NCBI GenBank assembly: GCA_012034805.1
Contig: JAAUOP010000017.1
Coordinates: 1-53,948, forward strand
Length of the DNA stretch: 53,948 nt
Source: Synechococcales cyanobacterium CRU_2_2
Lineage (GTDB): Bacteria; Cyanobacteriota; Cyanobacteriia; PCC-9006; JAAUQQ01
Direction: 5' to 3'
A program made the position numbers and the translations under genes. How positions within the stretch are numbered: position 1 is the first letter of the stretch; each line of letters opens with the position of its first letter. Positions 17,119 to 25,736 of this stretch are shown piece after piece. The notes beneath the pieces were generated by a model that was given only the letters and a program-made list of their open reading frames with translations, ran no database searches and was not told where the DNA came from.

Positions 17119-19359
17119 CTAAAGAATACTAACTTCAACCTCTCGCGAAATTGCTCCAGGAGAACGGTGCTGAGAATTGGGAAAATAGCCACGGTTAATG
17201 CCATTCACGACTAAGCCCAGAATGTTCTGCTCGTGCTTTTGGAGAATTTCCTTGGCCTTGGTGGTGCTGTGGCGATCGATCACCCCCGGACGCGTCACGA
17301 GTAAAATACCATCGCTCAGACGCCCCAGAGCCAGGGCATCGGCGGCTTGGAGCAATGGCGGTGCGTCAATAATGATGTGATCAAAATAGTGGGTTGCCGA
17401 TCGCACCAGTGAGAACATCGTTTGGGAAGCTAGCAAATTTAGTGGATTGAGCACAGCCTCTCCCGCCGCCAAAATTCTCAAGTTTTCGACGCCAGGAATC
17501 CGCTCAGGTCGAAACTGCGTTTGACCCTGAAGCACATTGCTTAACCCCTTAACACCATTGAGCTTCCACAAGTGATGCTGGATGGGATCACGCAAGTCTG
17601 CATCGATCAAAAGAACCCGCCGCCCCTGCCGAGCCATTGTTGTCGCCAAATTTGCCGACACAAGGGACTTGCCTTCGGCGGGCACCGAACTTGTCACGAC
17701 AATCACCTTGAGCTGCCGCTGGGCATTGAGAAAGCGGATATTTTCCTGAATCATCCAGTAAGCTTCATTGATAAAAGAAGCTCCATTATTGGCCAAGAAA
17801 AGCTCAAATTCTCTTATCTCTGACTCATGCTGAGAGGTCTTGAGTCGGTTGTCGATTGTGGGAATCACCCCCAGCAGCGGATAGCAAAATGAACCCTTGA
17901 TTTCGCTCAATGTCTTCAGGGAATTATCTCGTAATTCTGCGATCAAAATTGCCAGACTTGAAAACAGGAGACCCAATAGGGTTCCAGCCGCTAAAAATAA
18001 CATGCGCCCCGTTTTGCCCTTATCGGGCAAGATTGCAGGCTGGACAATTTCAGCATTGCGTGTTAACTGATTCTCGGCAATTTGAACCTCCTGAAACTTT
18101 TGCAAGAGTGCTTGGTACGTGGTACGCGCCACATCAACATTGCGCTGGAGCTGTTCCTGGGAGGTTTGTAACTGCGGAATGAGACGAGCACGATTAGAAT
18201 AATTCGAGCGTGCTTGATTGAGTGTGAAGAACTGTTGGCTTAATTTGATACGCTCACCCTCCAGCGCGATGTAAGGCTCGAGCAAGTTGCCACGAGGCCC
18301 ACGGCTCTCCAAAAGACCCTTTGGGATGTTCACTGGCGTTCCCAGTGCCTGCTCGAGTTGCGAATTCAGGGTGTTCTCAAGCATGGCCCGCTTGTCTTTA
18401 ACGGCCAACACCCGAGGGTGACTGGGTTGGAAGACTTTCTGAGCCTCCGCCAGTTCTCGCTCTACGACAGCTAACTCATCCAGCGCACCCCGAACCTCTG
18501 GTGCCTGACTTAAGATGTTAATTGCCATCGTTTGGCCGAAGCTGAGCTGAAAGTTATTTTGCAGCTGCGCCGCCTGCTGACTGACTCCGTTGAGATCGGC
18601 AGAAATATTAACCATCCGCTGATCGAGCCCCTCTAAGCTCTGGGTCAGCAGTTGTGCCTCCTGGGACAAATCAACAATGCCGTTTTTCTCCTTAAACTGT
18701 TGTAAATTTGCCTCTGCATTGAGTAGTTTTTTCTCAACGGTGGGTAGCTGGCTGGCGACAAATAAACGGGCTGCGATCGTTTCACTCTGCTGTTTTTGAA
18801 CAGCATCTTGAAGATACTGATTCATAATCGTATCAACGGTTTCTATGGCTAAAGTGGCGTCTCGGGCTTTGTAGGAAACCTGGATAACGTCTGTAGGACC
18901 CAGAATTTCGACGTTGAGGTGTTTTCGAAAATCCTTGACTTTAACCAATTCTCCCTTAGGTGTTTTGATACCAACTCGGCCAATAATGTCCTGTAAAAAT
19001 GTGTGAGAAGTCAGAATTGTCTTCTCCGTACCTAGAGGTGTTTGGTTTGCCAGGAGTGACTCGAGTTGTCCTGCTCCTGCTCCAACTCCCGTGAGCGACG
19101 TAATTTTGTCGATTCGATGAAAGACAAGCTTCCCTTCTGCGGTGTACTGCCGAGGAAGCAAGGGTGCCATGCAGCCAAAAGCACCTAGAGTTAAGCCAAA
19201 AACCAGAAGCCCTAGGGCACGCCGTCGTCTGATTGCTGATAGATAGCCTTTGACATCAAGGTCAATGCCCTCGTGATTGTCAGTTGTCATTGTCTCGACG
19301 GTGAAGAACAGCGCAATAGTTTCAGTTATGGGAGATGCTGATTTAGCAGAAGACCCCAT
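17119..19359 (-). CDS. Wzc/GumC-like polysaccharide co-polymerase with tyrosine-kinase domain
   Basis: 746 aa from 19359. An internal ATG at 19290 (MTTDNHEGIDLDVKGYLSAI) is an equally good or better start. Order: cytoplasmic start, first membrane helix (ALGLLVFGLTLGAFGCM), Wzz domain, long coiled coil (about 200-330), GNVR region (QNLTRNAE-like, NQLTRNAEIVQPAILPDKG), second helix (RMLFLAAGTLLGLLFSSLAI), then a BY-kinase. The kinase has Walker A (SSVPAEGKSLVSANLA), A' (VLLIDADLRDP) and B (HIIIDAPPLL). It controls chain length and export. Oddly the C-terminal tail (GYFPNSQHRSPGAISREVEV) has a single Tyr, not the usual Tyr cluster. A weak promoter-like pair (TTGACT, 17 bp, GAAAAT) lies at 19464-19492 on the minus strand. 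Confidence 0.88.
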   Translation of the reverse strand: MGSSAKSASPITETIALFFTVETMTTDNHEGIDLDVKGYLSAIRRRRALGLLVFGLTLGAFGCMAPLLPRQYTAEGKLVFHRIDKITSLTGVGAGAGQLESLLANQTPLGTEKTILTSHTFLQDIIGRVGIKTPKGELVKVKDFRKHLNVEILGPTDVIQVSYKARDATLAIETVDTIMNQYLQDAVQKQQSETIAARLFVASQLPTVEKKLLNAEANLQQFKEKNGIVDLSQEAQLLTQSLEGLDQRMVNISADLNGVSQQAAQLQNNFQLSFGQTMAINILSQAPEVRGALDELAVVERELAEAQKVFQPSHPRVLAVKDKRAMLENTLNSQLEQALGTPVNIPKGLLESRGPRGNLLEPYIALEGERIKLSQQFFTLNQARSNYSNRARLIPQLQTSQEQLQRNVDVARTTYQALLQKFQEVQIAENQLTRNAEIVQPAILPDKGKTGRMLFLAAGTLLGLLFSSLAILIAELRDNSLKTLSEIKGSFCYPLLGVIPTIDNRLKTSQHESEIREFELFLANNGASFINEAYWMIQENIRFLNAQRQLKVIVVTSSVPAEGKSLVSANLATTMARQGRRVLLIDADLRDPIQHHLWKLNGVKGLSNVLQGQTQFRPERIPGVENLRILAAGEAVLNPLNLLASQTMFSLVRSATHYFDHIIIDAPPLLQAADALALGRLSDGILLVTRPGVIDRHSTTKAKEILQKHEQNILGLVVNGINRGYFPNSQHRSPGAISREVEVSIL

Positions 19360-20369
19360 TACTGGATTAGCTATCCACTCTAATGCTAAATATTCCGGAC
19401 TTTCTTGTCACAATCTTGCCCGAATGCAAGGAATTTTGGTCTAAACAATTATGTTGACTTTTAATTTTCTTACTCGAATATCCGTAAGTCAAAAAAACCT
19501 ATTGTCGTCAGATATACTCAATCATGCGCTGAATAAGTGTGACAAGCGTTTCCCAGTTAAGGATTCAATTAAGGCAAATACATTTTCATGTATCTAAAGC
19601 TGCTTGTTTCTGTGGACATTTTTGAAAATCATCAGAGGCTAAGTGTCGGCGTGTCATTCTTCTCCTGTAGTCAAAGGTTGACGAAAATTTCAGTGTGAAC
19701 AGCATTCTTGGTCGTTGAAGCGTAGCAAAGAGTACTGACACAGATTCACGTCTTCTGAGGGCTTTTCAGTTTTGTCCACATCTAAATGTATCTTTTGACG
19801 CATTCAGTCTATTGATTCGTTGAGCTGAAAGGGTGGTGCTTGATGGCGATCGCAGTTTCAGGTCATTTTTTGTCTGTTGTCAGCTCGGTGAGCGACAATT
19901 TTCTTCTTAGAAGACTTTTGATTCTAGTTCAACCGAATCGAGTCCAATACCGAAGGTCTGCTCGATCTCTTATGCCAATTTTTCGAGCAAAGTTATGTCA
20001 ATATAGTCATTCTCTTGATGTCCTAAATATGTTGCCAAATTGCCAAAATCTATCAATGATTAGGTCTCTATAAATGTTTCTTAAAGCTACTCTGATCTTC
20101 CCTCAGCAGAAAGTAGAACTAAACAGTTGGGCACTCGATCCCTATCAGAGTTCTATCTCTGTCAAAGTCCTATGCAGGAAGGAGTGGTCGTCATTGCAAT
20201 TCGTCGACCTGCCCATTGGACAGACTCCTGCTTGCCAGCTCGCTCATGCTCGGCAAGCTCATGACTATCAGCACGCTCATCCTTAGCGGCTCAATCCGTT
20301 AGTCAGATTTTTTAGGACTGCTCCCAACGTCACTTTACCCTCGTTCATCAACCCTCAAAGGCATCTTCA
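19360..20369. other. 1-kb noncoding region between divergent exopolysaccharide transcription units
   Basis: The region is more AT-rich than its flanks. It separates the minus-strand wzc-led group from the plus-strand sugar-transferase group, so promoters for both should lie here. I can point only to TTGACT-17-GAAAAT on the minus strand (19464-19492). Frames at 19840-20073 and 20074-20286 have no family resemblance and no clear ribosome-binding site, so I do not call genes. No tRNA or known structured RNA is recognised. Confidence 0.5.
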
Positions 20370-21449
20370 ATGTTTTTAAAGACCTCGCCAGCCTGCAGCC
20401 GTGGGCCAGTTCTGAGCGATCGCTCCCGCGTGACCCAAGCAAGCACCAGTACGCTCAGTGCCAGCACAGCTATCAGTGTCATGGAATGGAATGCTATGGA
20501 ATGCAATGCTATGGAATACTCAGCAAACCATCCGTTGTCTGATACTCCGCCCCTGGAACAGGCTCAAACTCTGACTCAAGCCCAAGGCCCCCAAGCTCAA
20601 GGCCCCCAAGCTCAAAAGCAAAGTCGTCTCTGGCTCAACCTCTCCGGACAGGACTCGGAGCAACTCCGGGCCCTCGCGTCAGATTCAACAGTGCAGACTC
20701 GGCTTCGCCAGTCCTCCGTTGCGGGCGTCTACCTTAGCCTTGATGTGGCCCAGGATGTGCTAGAAACTTGGGCCGGCGCTTGCCTGGCCAGCGGTAAGCC
20801 CAGCTTTATTCTGGTGCCCCAGGCCCAGCAAGTGTTTGCGCGACAGCGCAATAGTTGGAAGTGGCACTTCAAACGCCTTGGCGATCGGCTCGTTGCGGCT
20901 TTACTACTGCTGCTGCTGAGTCCCCTGATGATTGTTTTGGCGATTTTGGTCAAGTGTTCTTCTTCCGGGCCTGTGTTTTTCCGTCAGTGGCGAGTGGGAC
21001 AGCAGGGGCAGCTGTTTCGTATCTTTAAATTCCGCACCATGGGTGCCGGGGCTGAACGCCAGCACCACCAGGTGATGGGACAACAGCAGGGGCTGAACAA
21101 GTGTGAGAATGATCCTCGGGTCACCTGGGTGGGGCGATGGATGCGCAAGTCGAGTTTGGATGAATTGCCTCAATTGTTTAACGTCATCACCGGGGAAATG
21201 AGTTTGGTGGGACCGCGTCCTTGGGCTTTATACGATGCGGTGCAGATTCGTCCAAGCGATCGCCATCGCCTCCGTGCCCTGCCGGGGATTACAGGGCTGT
21301 GGCAGGTGAGTGGGCGATCGCAGCTACTCGACATCGACCGAGTCACAGGGCTAGATTTGCAGTACATCAAAACTTGGTCGCTACGCAACGATTTGAAAAT
21401 TTTGCTAATGACATTTCCCAGCGTTATTCTGGGCCGGGGGGCCTGTTAG
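20370..21449 (+). CDS. Priming sugar transferase (bacterial sugar transferase family; WbaP/HepC-like)
   Basis: A 359-aa protein from ATG 20370. The start is uncertain because the first 75 codons contain two short tandem repeats (MEWNAMECNAMEYS and AQGPQAQGPQAQ). Residues 85-160 form a small domain (LWLNLSGQDSEQLRALAS...) of the kind that precedes the transferase in cyanobacterial HepC-like proteins. Then come the membrane helix (LVAALLLLLLSPLMIVLAIL) and the full sugar-transferase signature: FRQWRVGQQGQLFRIFKFRT, 'RKSSLDELPQLFNVITGEMS', 'LVGPRPWALYD' and 'GITGLWQVSGRS'. The family moves a sugar-1-phosphate to undecaprenyl phosphate, the first step in repeat-unit assembly. Its stop codon directly abuts the next ATG (TAGATG), so translation is coupled to the GH9 gene. 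Confidence 0.87.
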   Translation: MFLKTSPACSRGPVLSDRSRVTQASTSTLSASTAISVMEWNAMECNAMEYSANHPLSDTPPLEQAQTLTQAQGPQAQGPQAQKQSRLWLNLSGQDSEQLRALASDSTVQTRLRQSSVAGVYLSLDVAQDVLETWAGACLASGKPSFILVPQAQQVFARQRNSWKWHFKRLGDRLVAALLLLLLSPLMIVLAILVKCSSSGPVFFRQWRVGQQGQLFRIFKFRTMGAGAERQHHQVMGQQQGLNKCENDPRVTWVGRWMRKSSLDELPQLFNVITGEMSLVGPRPWALYDAVQIRPSDRHRLRALPGITGLWQVSGRSQLLDIDRVTGLDLQYIKTWSLRNDLKILLMTFPSVILGRGAC

Positions 21450-23465
21450 ATGAGGCTGTTGCGGCGGCATTGGGGACGGCCTTGGCGCATCGCATTGTTG
21501 ATGGCGTTGCTGCTGCTCTTGCCGGCCAGCTTTGAATCGGCCCAGTGGTTGGCGAATGTCCCTGGTTATCGATTGGGGAATCAGCCGGGGGATCGGCTGA
21601 GCAATGCCTCGGCTTTGGCTGAATCGTTGAGTGAACAGATTTTGGTGGATCAGTTTGGTTGGCGATCGCAAGCGGTGAAGGTGGCATTGTTTGCCAACCC
21701 CCGACAGGGACAAAACGCCCAGCTTCGCTACGAACCTGGTGCGCGGTTTGAGCTACGACAGGAGGACAATGGCCAAAGTGTTTACCAGGGGGCATTGATA
21801 CCCTGGAGGCATGGCGAGACGGATGCGTCCTCGGGAGATCAGGTGTGGTCTGGGGACTTTAGTGCCTTCACCACACCAGGCAGCTACTACATCTACGACC
21901 CCAAGAATCGGTTGCGATCGCACGGGTTCGAGATTCAGGCTAATCCCTACGGTGATGTGTTGACCGCAGCAGTGCGGGCGTTCTACTATCAACGTTGTGG
22001 CATTAAAATTGCGCCGCAGTTTGGTGGCAACTGGGTTCATCCACCCTGTCATATTGGCCCACGTCAAGACTTGGCTGCGGCCCCTTGGGTTGATCATCCG
22101 ACCGGTGCTCAGCCCGGTCAACCGATCCATCGGTCAACCCCGGCGAGCCTACGCTCAAAGCCGCAGACTCGTGATGTCCACGGGGGTTGGCATGATGCTG
22201 GCGACTTTAATAAGTATTTGCCCTTTACCGCCAAAACTCTGTGGAATTTGATTGACGCCTACGAACACAATCCGCAAGCCTTTGGCGATCGCACCCAAAT
22301 TCCCGAAAGCGGCAATGGCGTCCCGGATTTGCTCGACGAGTTGAAATGGGAACTAGACTGGATGTTGCGAATGCAGCTCGAGGATGGTTCTGTGGCCAAC
22401 CGAGTTGCAAGCAACAGCTTCGAAGCGCACCCTCCCGACCAAGATGCAGAGCCTCGCTACTATACCGAGCCCACCACCTGGGCCACGGCAGCATTTATTG
22501 TCGGTAGCGCCAATGCCTCCCGGATTTTTCAACCCTTTGAATCTGTCTATCCAGGCTATGGTGCGCGGCTGCTTCGCGCAGCAAAGCGAGCTTGGGACTT
22601 TTTGGAAACCACGCCTCGGCGATCGCCCAGCAGCGGCAAAGACCACGGCAGTAAACCTCAACTTAGCCCAGCCTCCCAGGCCAACGAAGACGGCGAAGAC
22701 GGCATCCTCAGGCTGTGGGCAGCGGCAGAACTCTACCGCGCCACCCAGTCCCCGGTCTACCAACGCTACATCGAATCTCAACCGGTGACACTGGCGTCAG
22801 ACTGGTTTGATGCTTATCGAGATTTGGCCTATGTGACCTATGCTAGAACCCCCGGTGCGAGCCCAAAGATGCTGGTAAAACTCCGGGCAGCCTTACAAGC
22901 AACCCTAGATAACATCGATAACCTAGATCCGAGTGGCCCGGATCCCTACCGTGCCTATCTTGATTACTACCACTGGGGATCGAACCAGAGCAAGGCCAAC
23001 TGGGGGCTCATGTTTTTGCTAGCACAACAGATCAGGCTCAAGGGGTCGTCTTTACAAGCCTATCGTCAAAATGCCGAAGAATACCTGCACTACTTTCATG
23101 GTCGTAACCCCCTGGGCTGGGTCTATTTGAGCAACATGGGTGAGCAGGGAGCCAAGGCTGGCGCTGAAAAGAGTGTCATGGCCATCTATCACGGCTGGTT
23201 TCACCGGGGCAGTGTTTATGATGGCGCGGCATCGAAATATGGCCCAGCGCCCGGATTCGTCAGTGGTGGCCCCAATCAATACTACAGCGTCAAACACGTG
23301 GCTCCGCCCTACGGGGAGCCCCCTCAGAAAGCTTACCGAGACTGGAATGTAGATAAGCCTATGCTAGGCATGGCCACTGAGGCCTCCTGGGAAATTACGG
23401 AACCGGCAATCTACTACCAGGCCGCCTATGTTGATCTATTGTCCTATTTTGTCGGTTCTCAGTAG
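21450..23465 (+). CDS. Secreted glycoside hydrolase family 9 protein (endoglucanase-type)
   Basis: 671 aa. A signal peptide (WRIALLMALLLLLPASFESA) is followed by an Ig-like CelD_N domain (about 45-150: SEQILVDQFGWRSQAVKVAL...) and a GH9 (alpha/alpha)6 barrel. DVHGGWHDAGDFNKYLPF contains the nucleophile/base Asp pair. Later come YFHGRNPLGWVYLSNMGEQ, then YHGWFHRGSVYDG and PGFVSGGPNQYY. The acid Glu is in WEITEPAIYYQAAYVDLL near the C-terminus. GH9 enzymes cut beta-1,4-glucans. Fused in expression to the priming transferase, it may trim or release the locus's own polymer, as cellulases do in bacterial cellulose operons. The substrate is inferred. Confidence 0.88.
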   Translation: MRLLRRHWGRPWRIALLMALLLLLPASFESAQWLANVPGYRLGNQPGDRLSNASALAESLSEQILVDQFGWRSQAVKVALFANPRQGQNAQLRYEPGARFELRQEDNGQSVYQGALIPWRHGETDASSGDQVWSGDFSAFTTPGSYYIYDPKNRLRSHGFEIQANPYGDVLTAAVRAFYYQRCGIKIAPQFGGNWVHPPCHIGPRQDLAAAPWVDHPTGAQPGQPIHRSTPASLRSKPQTRDVHGGWHDAGDFNKYLPFTAKTLWNLIDAYEHNPQAFGDRTQIPESGNGVPDLLDELKWELDWMLRMQLEDGSVANRVASNSFEAHPPDQDAEPRYYTEPTTWATAAFIVGSANASRIFQPFESVYPGYGARLLRAAKRAWDFLETTPRRSPSSGKDHGSKPQLSPASQANEDGEDGILRLWAAAELYRATQSPVYQRYIESQPVTLASDWFDAYRDLAYVTYARTPGASPKMLVKLRAALQATLDNIDNLDPSGPDPYRAYLDYYHWGSNQSKANWGLMFLLAQQIRLKGSSLQAYRQNAEEYLHYFHGRNPLGWVYLSNMGEQGAKAGAEKSVMAIYHGWFHRGSVYDGAASKYGPAPGFVSGGPNQYYSVKHVAPPYGEPPQKAYRDWNVDKPMLGMATEASWEITEPAIYYQAAYVDLLSYFVGSQ

Positions 23466-23563
23466 CCTGTGGAGGCCCAAGAAACTATGGATTCTCAGTA
23501 GCCAATCTGCAGTGGCGCTGACAGGGCTTAAGATCTGAGCGCTGCATCGTTTGTGTTTGAGCC

Positions 23564-25110
23564 ATGTCACCTCCCTTGCTCTCATCCCCCTTGCTGTCCT
23601 CTGCTCTGCTTCGCCGCCACTGGTTCTCGCTCAGTCTATCGATTATTTTTCTGGGAGCGCTGGGACTGCGGCTCTGGGGGCTCGATCGAATCAATCAACT
23701 GGTGTTTGATGAGGTTTATTATGTTAAGTACGGGGTCAACTATCTTACCCAACAACCCGTTTTTGATGCCCATCCGCCCCTGGGAAAGTATCTGATTGCC
23801 TTGGGGATTTGGCTAGGTGAAAACGTTTGGTTTCGAGGTGCAGAAATTCGCAATTCTGCCGCAGGGTTAGATCTGTCGCCTCTGAGTTACCGTTGGCTCA
23901 ATGGCGCTGTGGGCGCATTGATCCCACCCTTAGTCGCAGGGGTTGCATTGCAACTGACTGGACGAAGACGTCTAGCAGTCCTCGCTGGGATATTTGCAGC
24001 CCTTGATGGTTTTTTGCTCGTGGAATCTCGGCTGGCACTGCTGCATGTCTATTTGGTGGCATTTGGCATGCTGGGGCAGTGGTGCTTTTTGCAGGCGTGG
24101 CGATCGCAAAACTCTGAAGATCGCTCCACCCCATGCCAGTGGCTCCTCAACGCAGGTTTAAGTTTCGGCGCTTGCGTCTCGATTAAATGGAATGGTTTGG
24201 GTTATTGGTTGATTCCCATGCTGTTTTGGCTAGGCACTGCTGGCATCTTAAAGATTGGGCTGGGAGCAAGACATTGGGATGAAAAACAACACTCCCCTTC
24301 AAGAGCGATAAGGGAAATGCCGCAGCCATGGGGCTCACGCTCACTGATTTCGAGATGGGAACCGAGGCAGTTTTTGATAGGAGCAATCTGCCTCGTCCTG
24401 ATTCCCATCCTTTTCTACACTGTACTTTGGCTACCACACTTGCGGTACCAAACGGAAGCCAACTTTGTCACCGTCCATCAGCAGATGCTGGGTTTCCATC
24501 GCGGCATGGATGACGAGGCAGCGGCGGCCCATCCCTACTGTTCCGCTTGGTGGAGCTGGCCGCTGCTGCTGCGCCCCATGGCCTATTTCTTTGAAAAAAG
24601 CGCTGATCAGCGGTGGCGCTATAGTCTCTACGCCTTGGGGAATCCAATTTTGTGGTGGCTGACGACGGGGGCGATCGCCTCCTCTGCGCAGCCTTGATCG
24701 CAACCTTCTGGCAACAGTGGCGTTTTCGAGGCGCAGCAGAACCCTTCGAGGCGCTGCTTCAGCGATCGCCCCTGCTCTTGCCCAGGGGCGATCGCTGGAT
24801 TGCCCTCTATTTAATCGGCAACTACGCAGCCAACTGGCTGCCCTGGATCATCGTCAAGCGGTGTACGTTTATTTATCATCAGCTGGGGGCGATGAGTTTT
24901 GGCCTGATTGCGGTGGCGTTTTGGTGCGATCGCTGGCTCCGAACGGGGTCACCGCGCACCTGGCGATACTCCATGGCATGGCATTGGGGATCCGTGGCGA
25001 TCGTGGCCCTGACTGTAGCAGCATTTCTGTTTTGGCTGCCCCTCTACCTGGGGCTGCCCCTGGCCGAGCGCGGGTTCTATCTACGATTTTGGTTACCTTC
25101 TTGGATCTGA
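23564..25110 (+). pseudogene. PMT-type (dolichyl-phosphate-mannose-protein mannosyltransferase family) glycosyltransferase, one frameshift
   Basis: From ATG 23564: helix 1 (SLSIIFLGALGLRLWGLD), then the PMT signature loop 'NQLVFDEVYYVKYGVNYL' with the catalytic D-E, 'FDAHPPLGKYLIALGIWLGE', and GALIPPLVAGVALQLTGRRR. The frame stops at 24697, but one base earlier from about 24685 the sequence continues as LCAALIATFWQQWRF and 'IVKRCTFIYHQLGAMSFGLI', the typical PMT C-terminal membrane region, to 25110. The enzyme uses a polyprenyl-phosphate sugar and acts on the outer face of the membrane. The phase change fits a single missing base, so the gene is probably functional. It overlaps the convergent CheW-like gene by 18 bp. 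Confidence 0.8.
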
Positions 25111-25731
25111 GTTACTTTTGGCTGACTTGAGCGTCTCTGCGCATTCTGGCGCGATCAATTCTGGCGAGGCCAACACCAGCGAAGCGAACAACTGGGCCGG
25201 GTCCAAGAGAAACAGCAACGCTTCCCCTGCGGCCTGCACCGTCGAAGCACTAACGCAGCGAATTTTTCCAGCCGACTGATAGCGATCGGGCAAGGGTTCC
25301 ATCGCATCGAGCAGAAGCTTCTTCAGGACGGGAGCCGAATCGATCGGCACACCGACAAACTGCTGTTGCTGGGTGTCAAACAGAATCAACAGAAATTGCT
25401 CAGCCAAAACTTGTGGAGAAGTTGCAGTTTCACCAAAAAGATGATGACCAACATCGACCACCAGCAGCGGCTTGCCCTGGTAGAGGGTCAGCCCTAGACC
25501 GACCTCAGGCGAATTCCCATAGATATCTCCCCTGGGAATGATCCGTTCCACCGCTGCAATGGGCAGCGCAAACCATTCCTGGCGTAGGCGAAACGCGATG
25601 AACTGCTGCTGACGGATGGTTGACTTTTTACGACTCGGACGGAGACGGGCTTGGGTAAGCAAAGACATGGCGGTTAACCCCACAAGGGCGACGAGAACAA
25701 AGGCAGTCGGGAGGGGCGCGATCGCGCTCAA
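25093..25731 (-). CDS. CheW-domain protein, last gene of chemotaxis operon
   Basis: A CheW domain spans about residues 40-195: QQQFIAFRLRQEWFALPIAA, VERIIPRGDIYG, QGKPLLVVDVGHHLFGE, and the C-terminal 'LFLLDPAQLFASL'. CheW couples receptors to CheA. The start is ambiguous. TTG 25731 lies 5 bp after the cheA stop and would add a hydrophobic segment (FVLVALVGLTAMSLL). ATG 25668 gives a normal soluble CheW of 191 aa. The longer form would be a membrane-anchored CheW, which is unusual. The gene is co-transcribed with cheA. Confidence 0.8.
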   Translation of the reverse strand: MSAIAPLPTAFVLVALVGLTAMSLLTQARLRPSRKKSTIRQQQFIAFRLRQEWFALPIAAVERIIPRGDIYGNSPEVGLGLTLYQGKPLLVVDVGHHLFGETATSPQVLAEQFLLILFDTQQQQFVGVPIDSAPVLKKLLLDAMEPLPDRYQSAGKIRCVSASTVQAAGEALLFLLDPAQLFASLVLASPELIAPECAETLKSAKSNSDPRR

Positions 25732-25736
25732 CCTTC

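Noticed and set aside
19840..20286. Two consecutive plus-strand open frames in the exopolysaccharide intergenic region
   Set aside because: No recognisable domain, unusual composition, no clear start signals.
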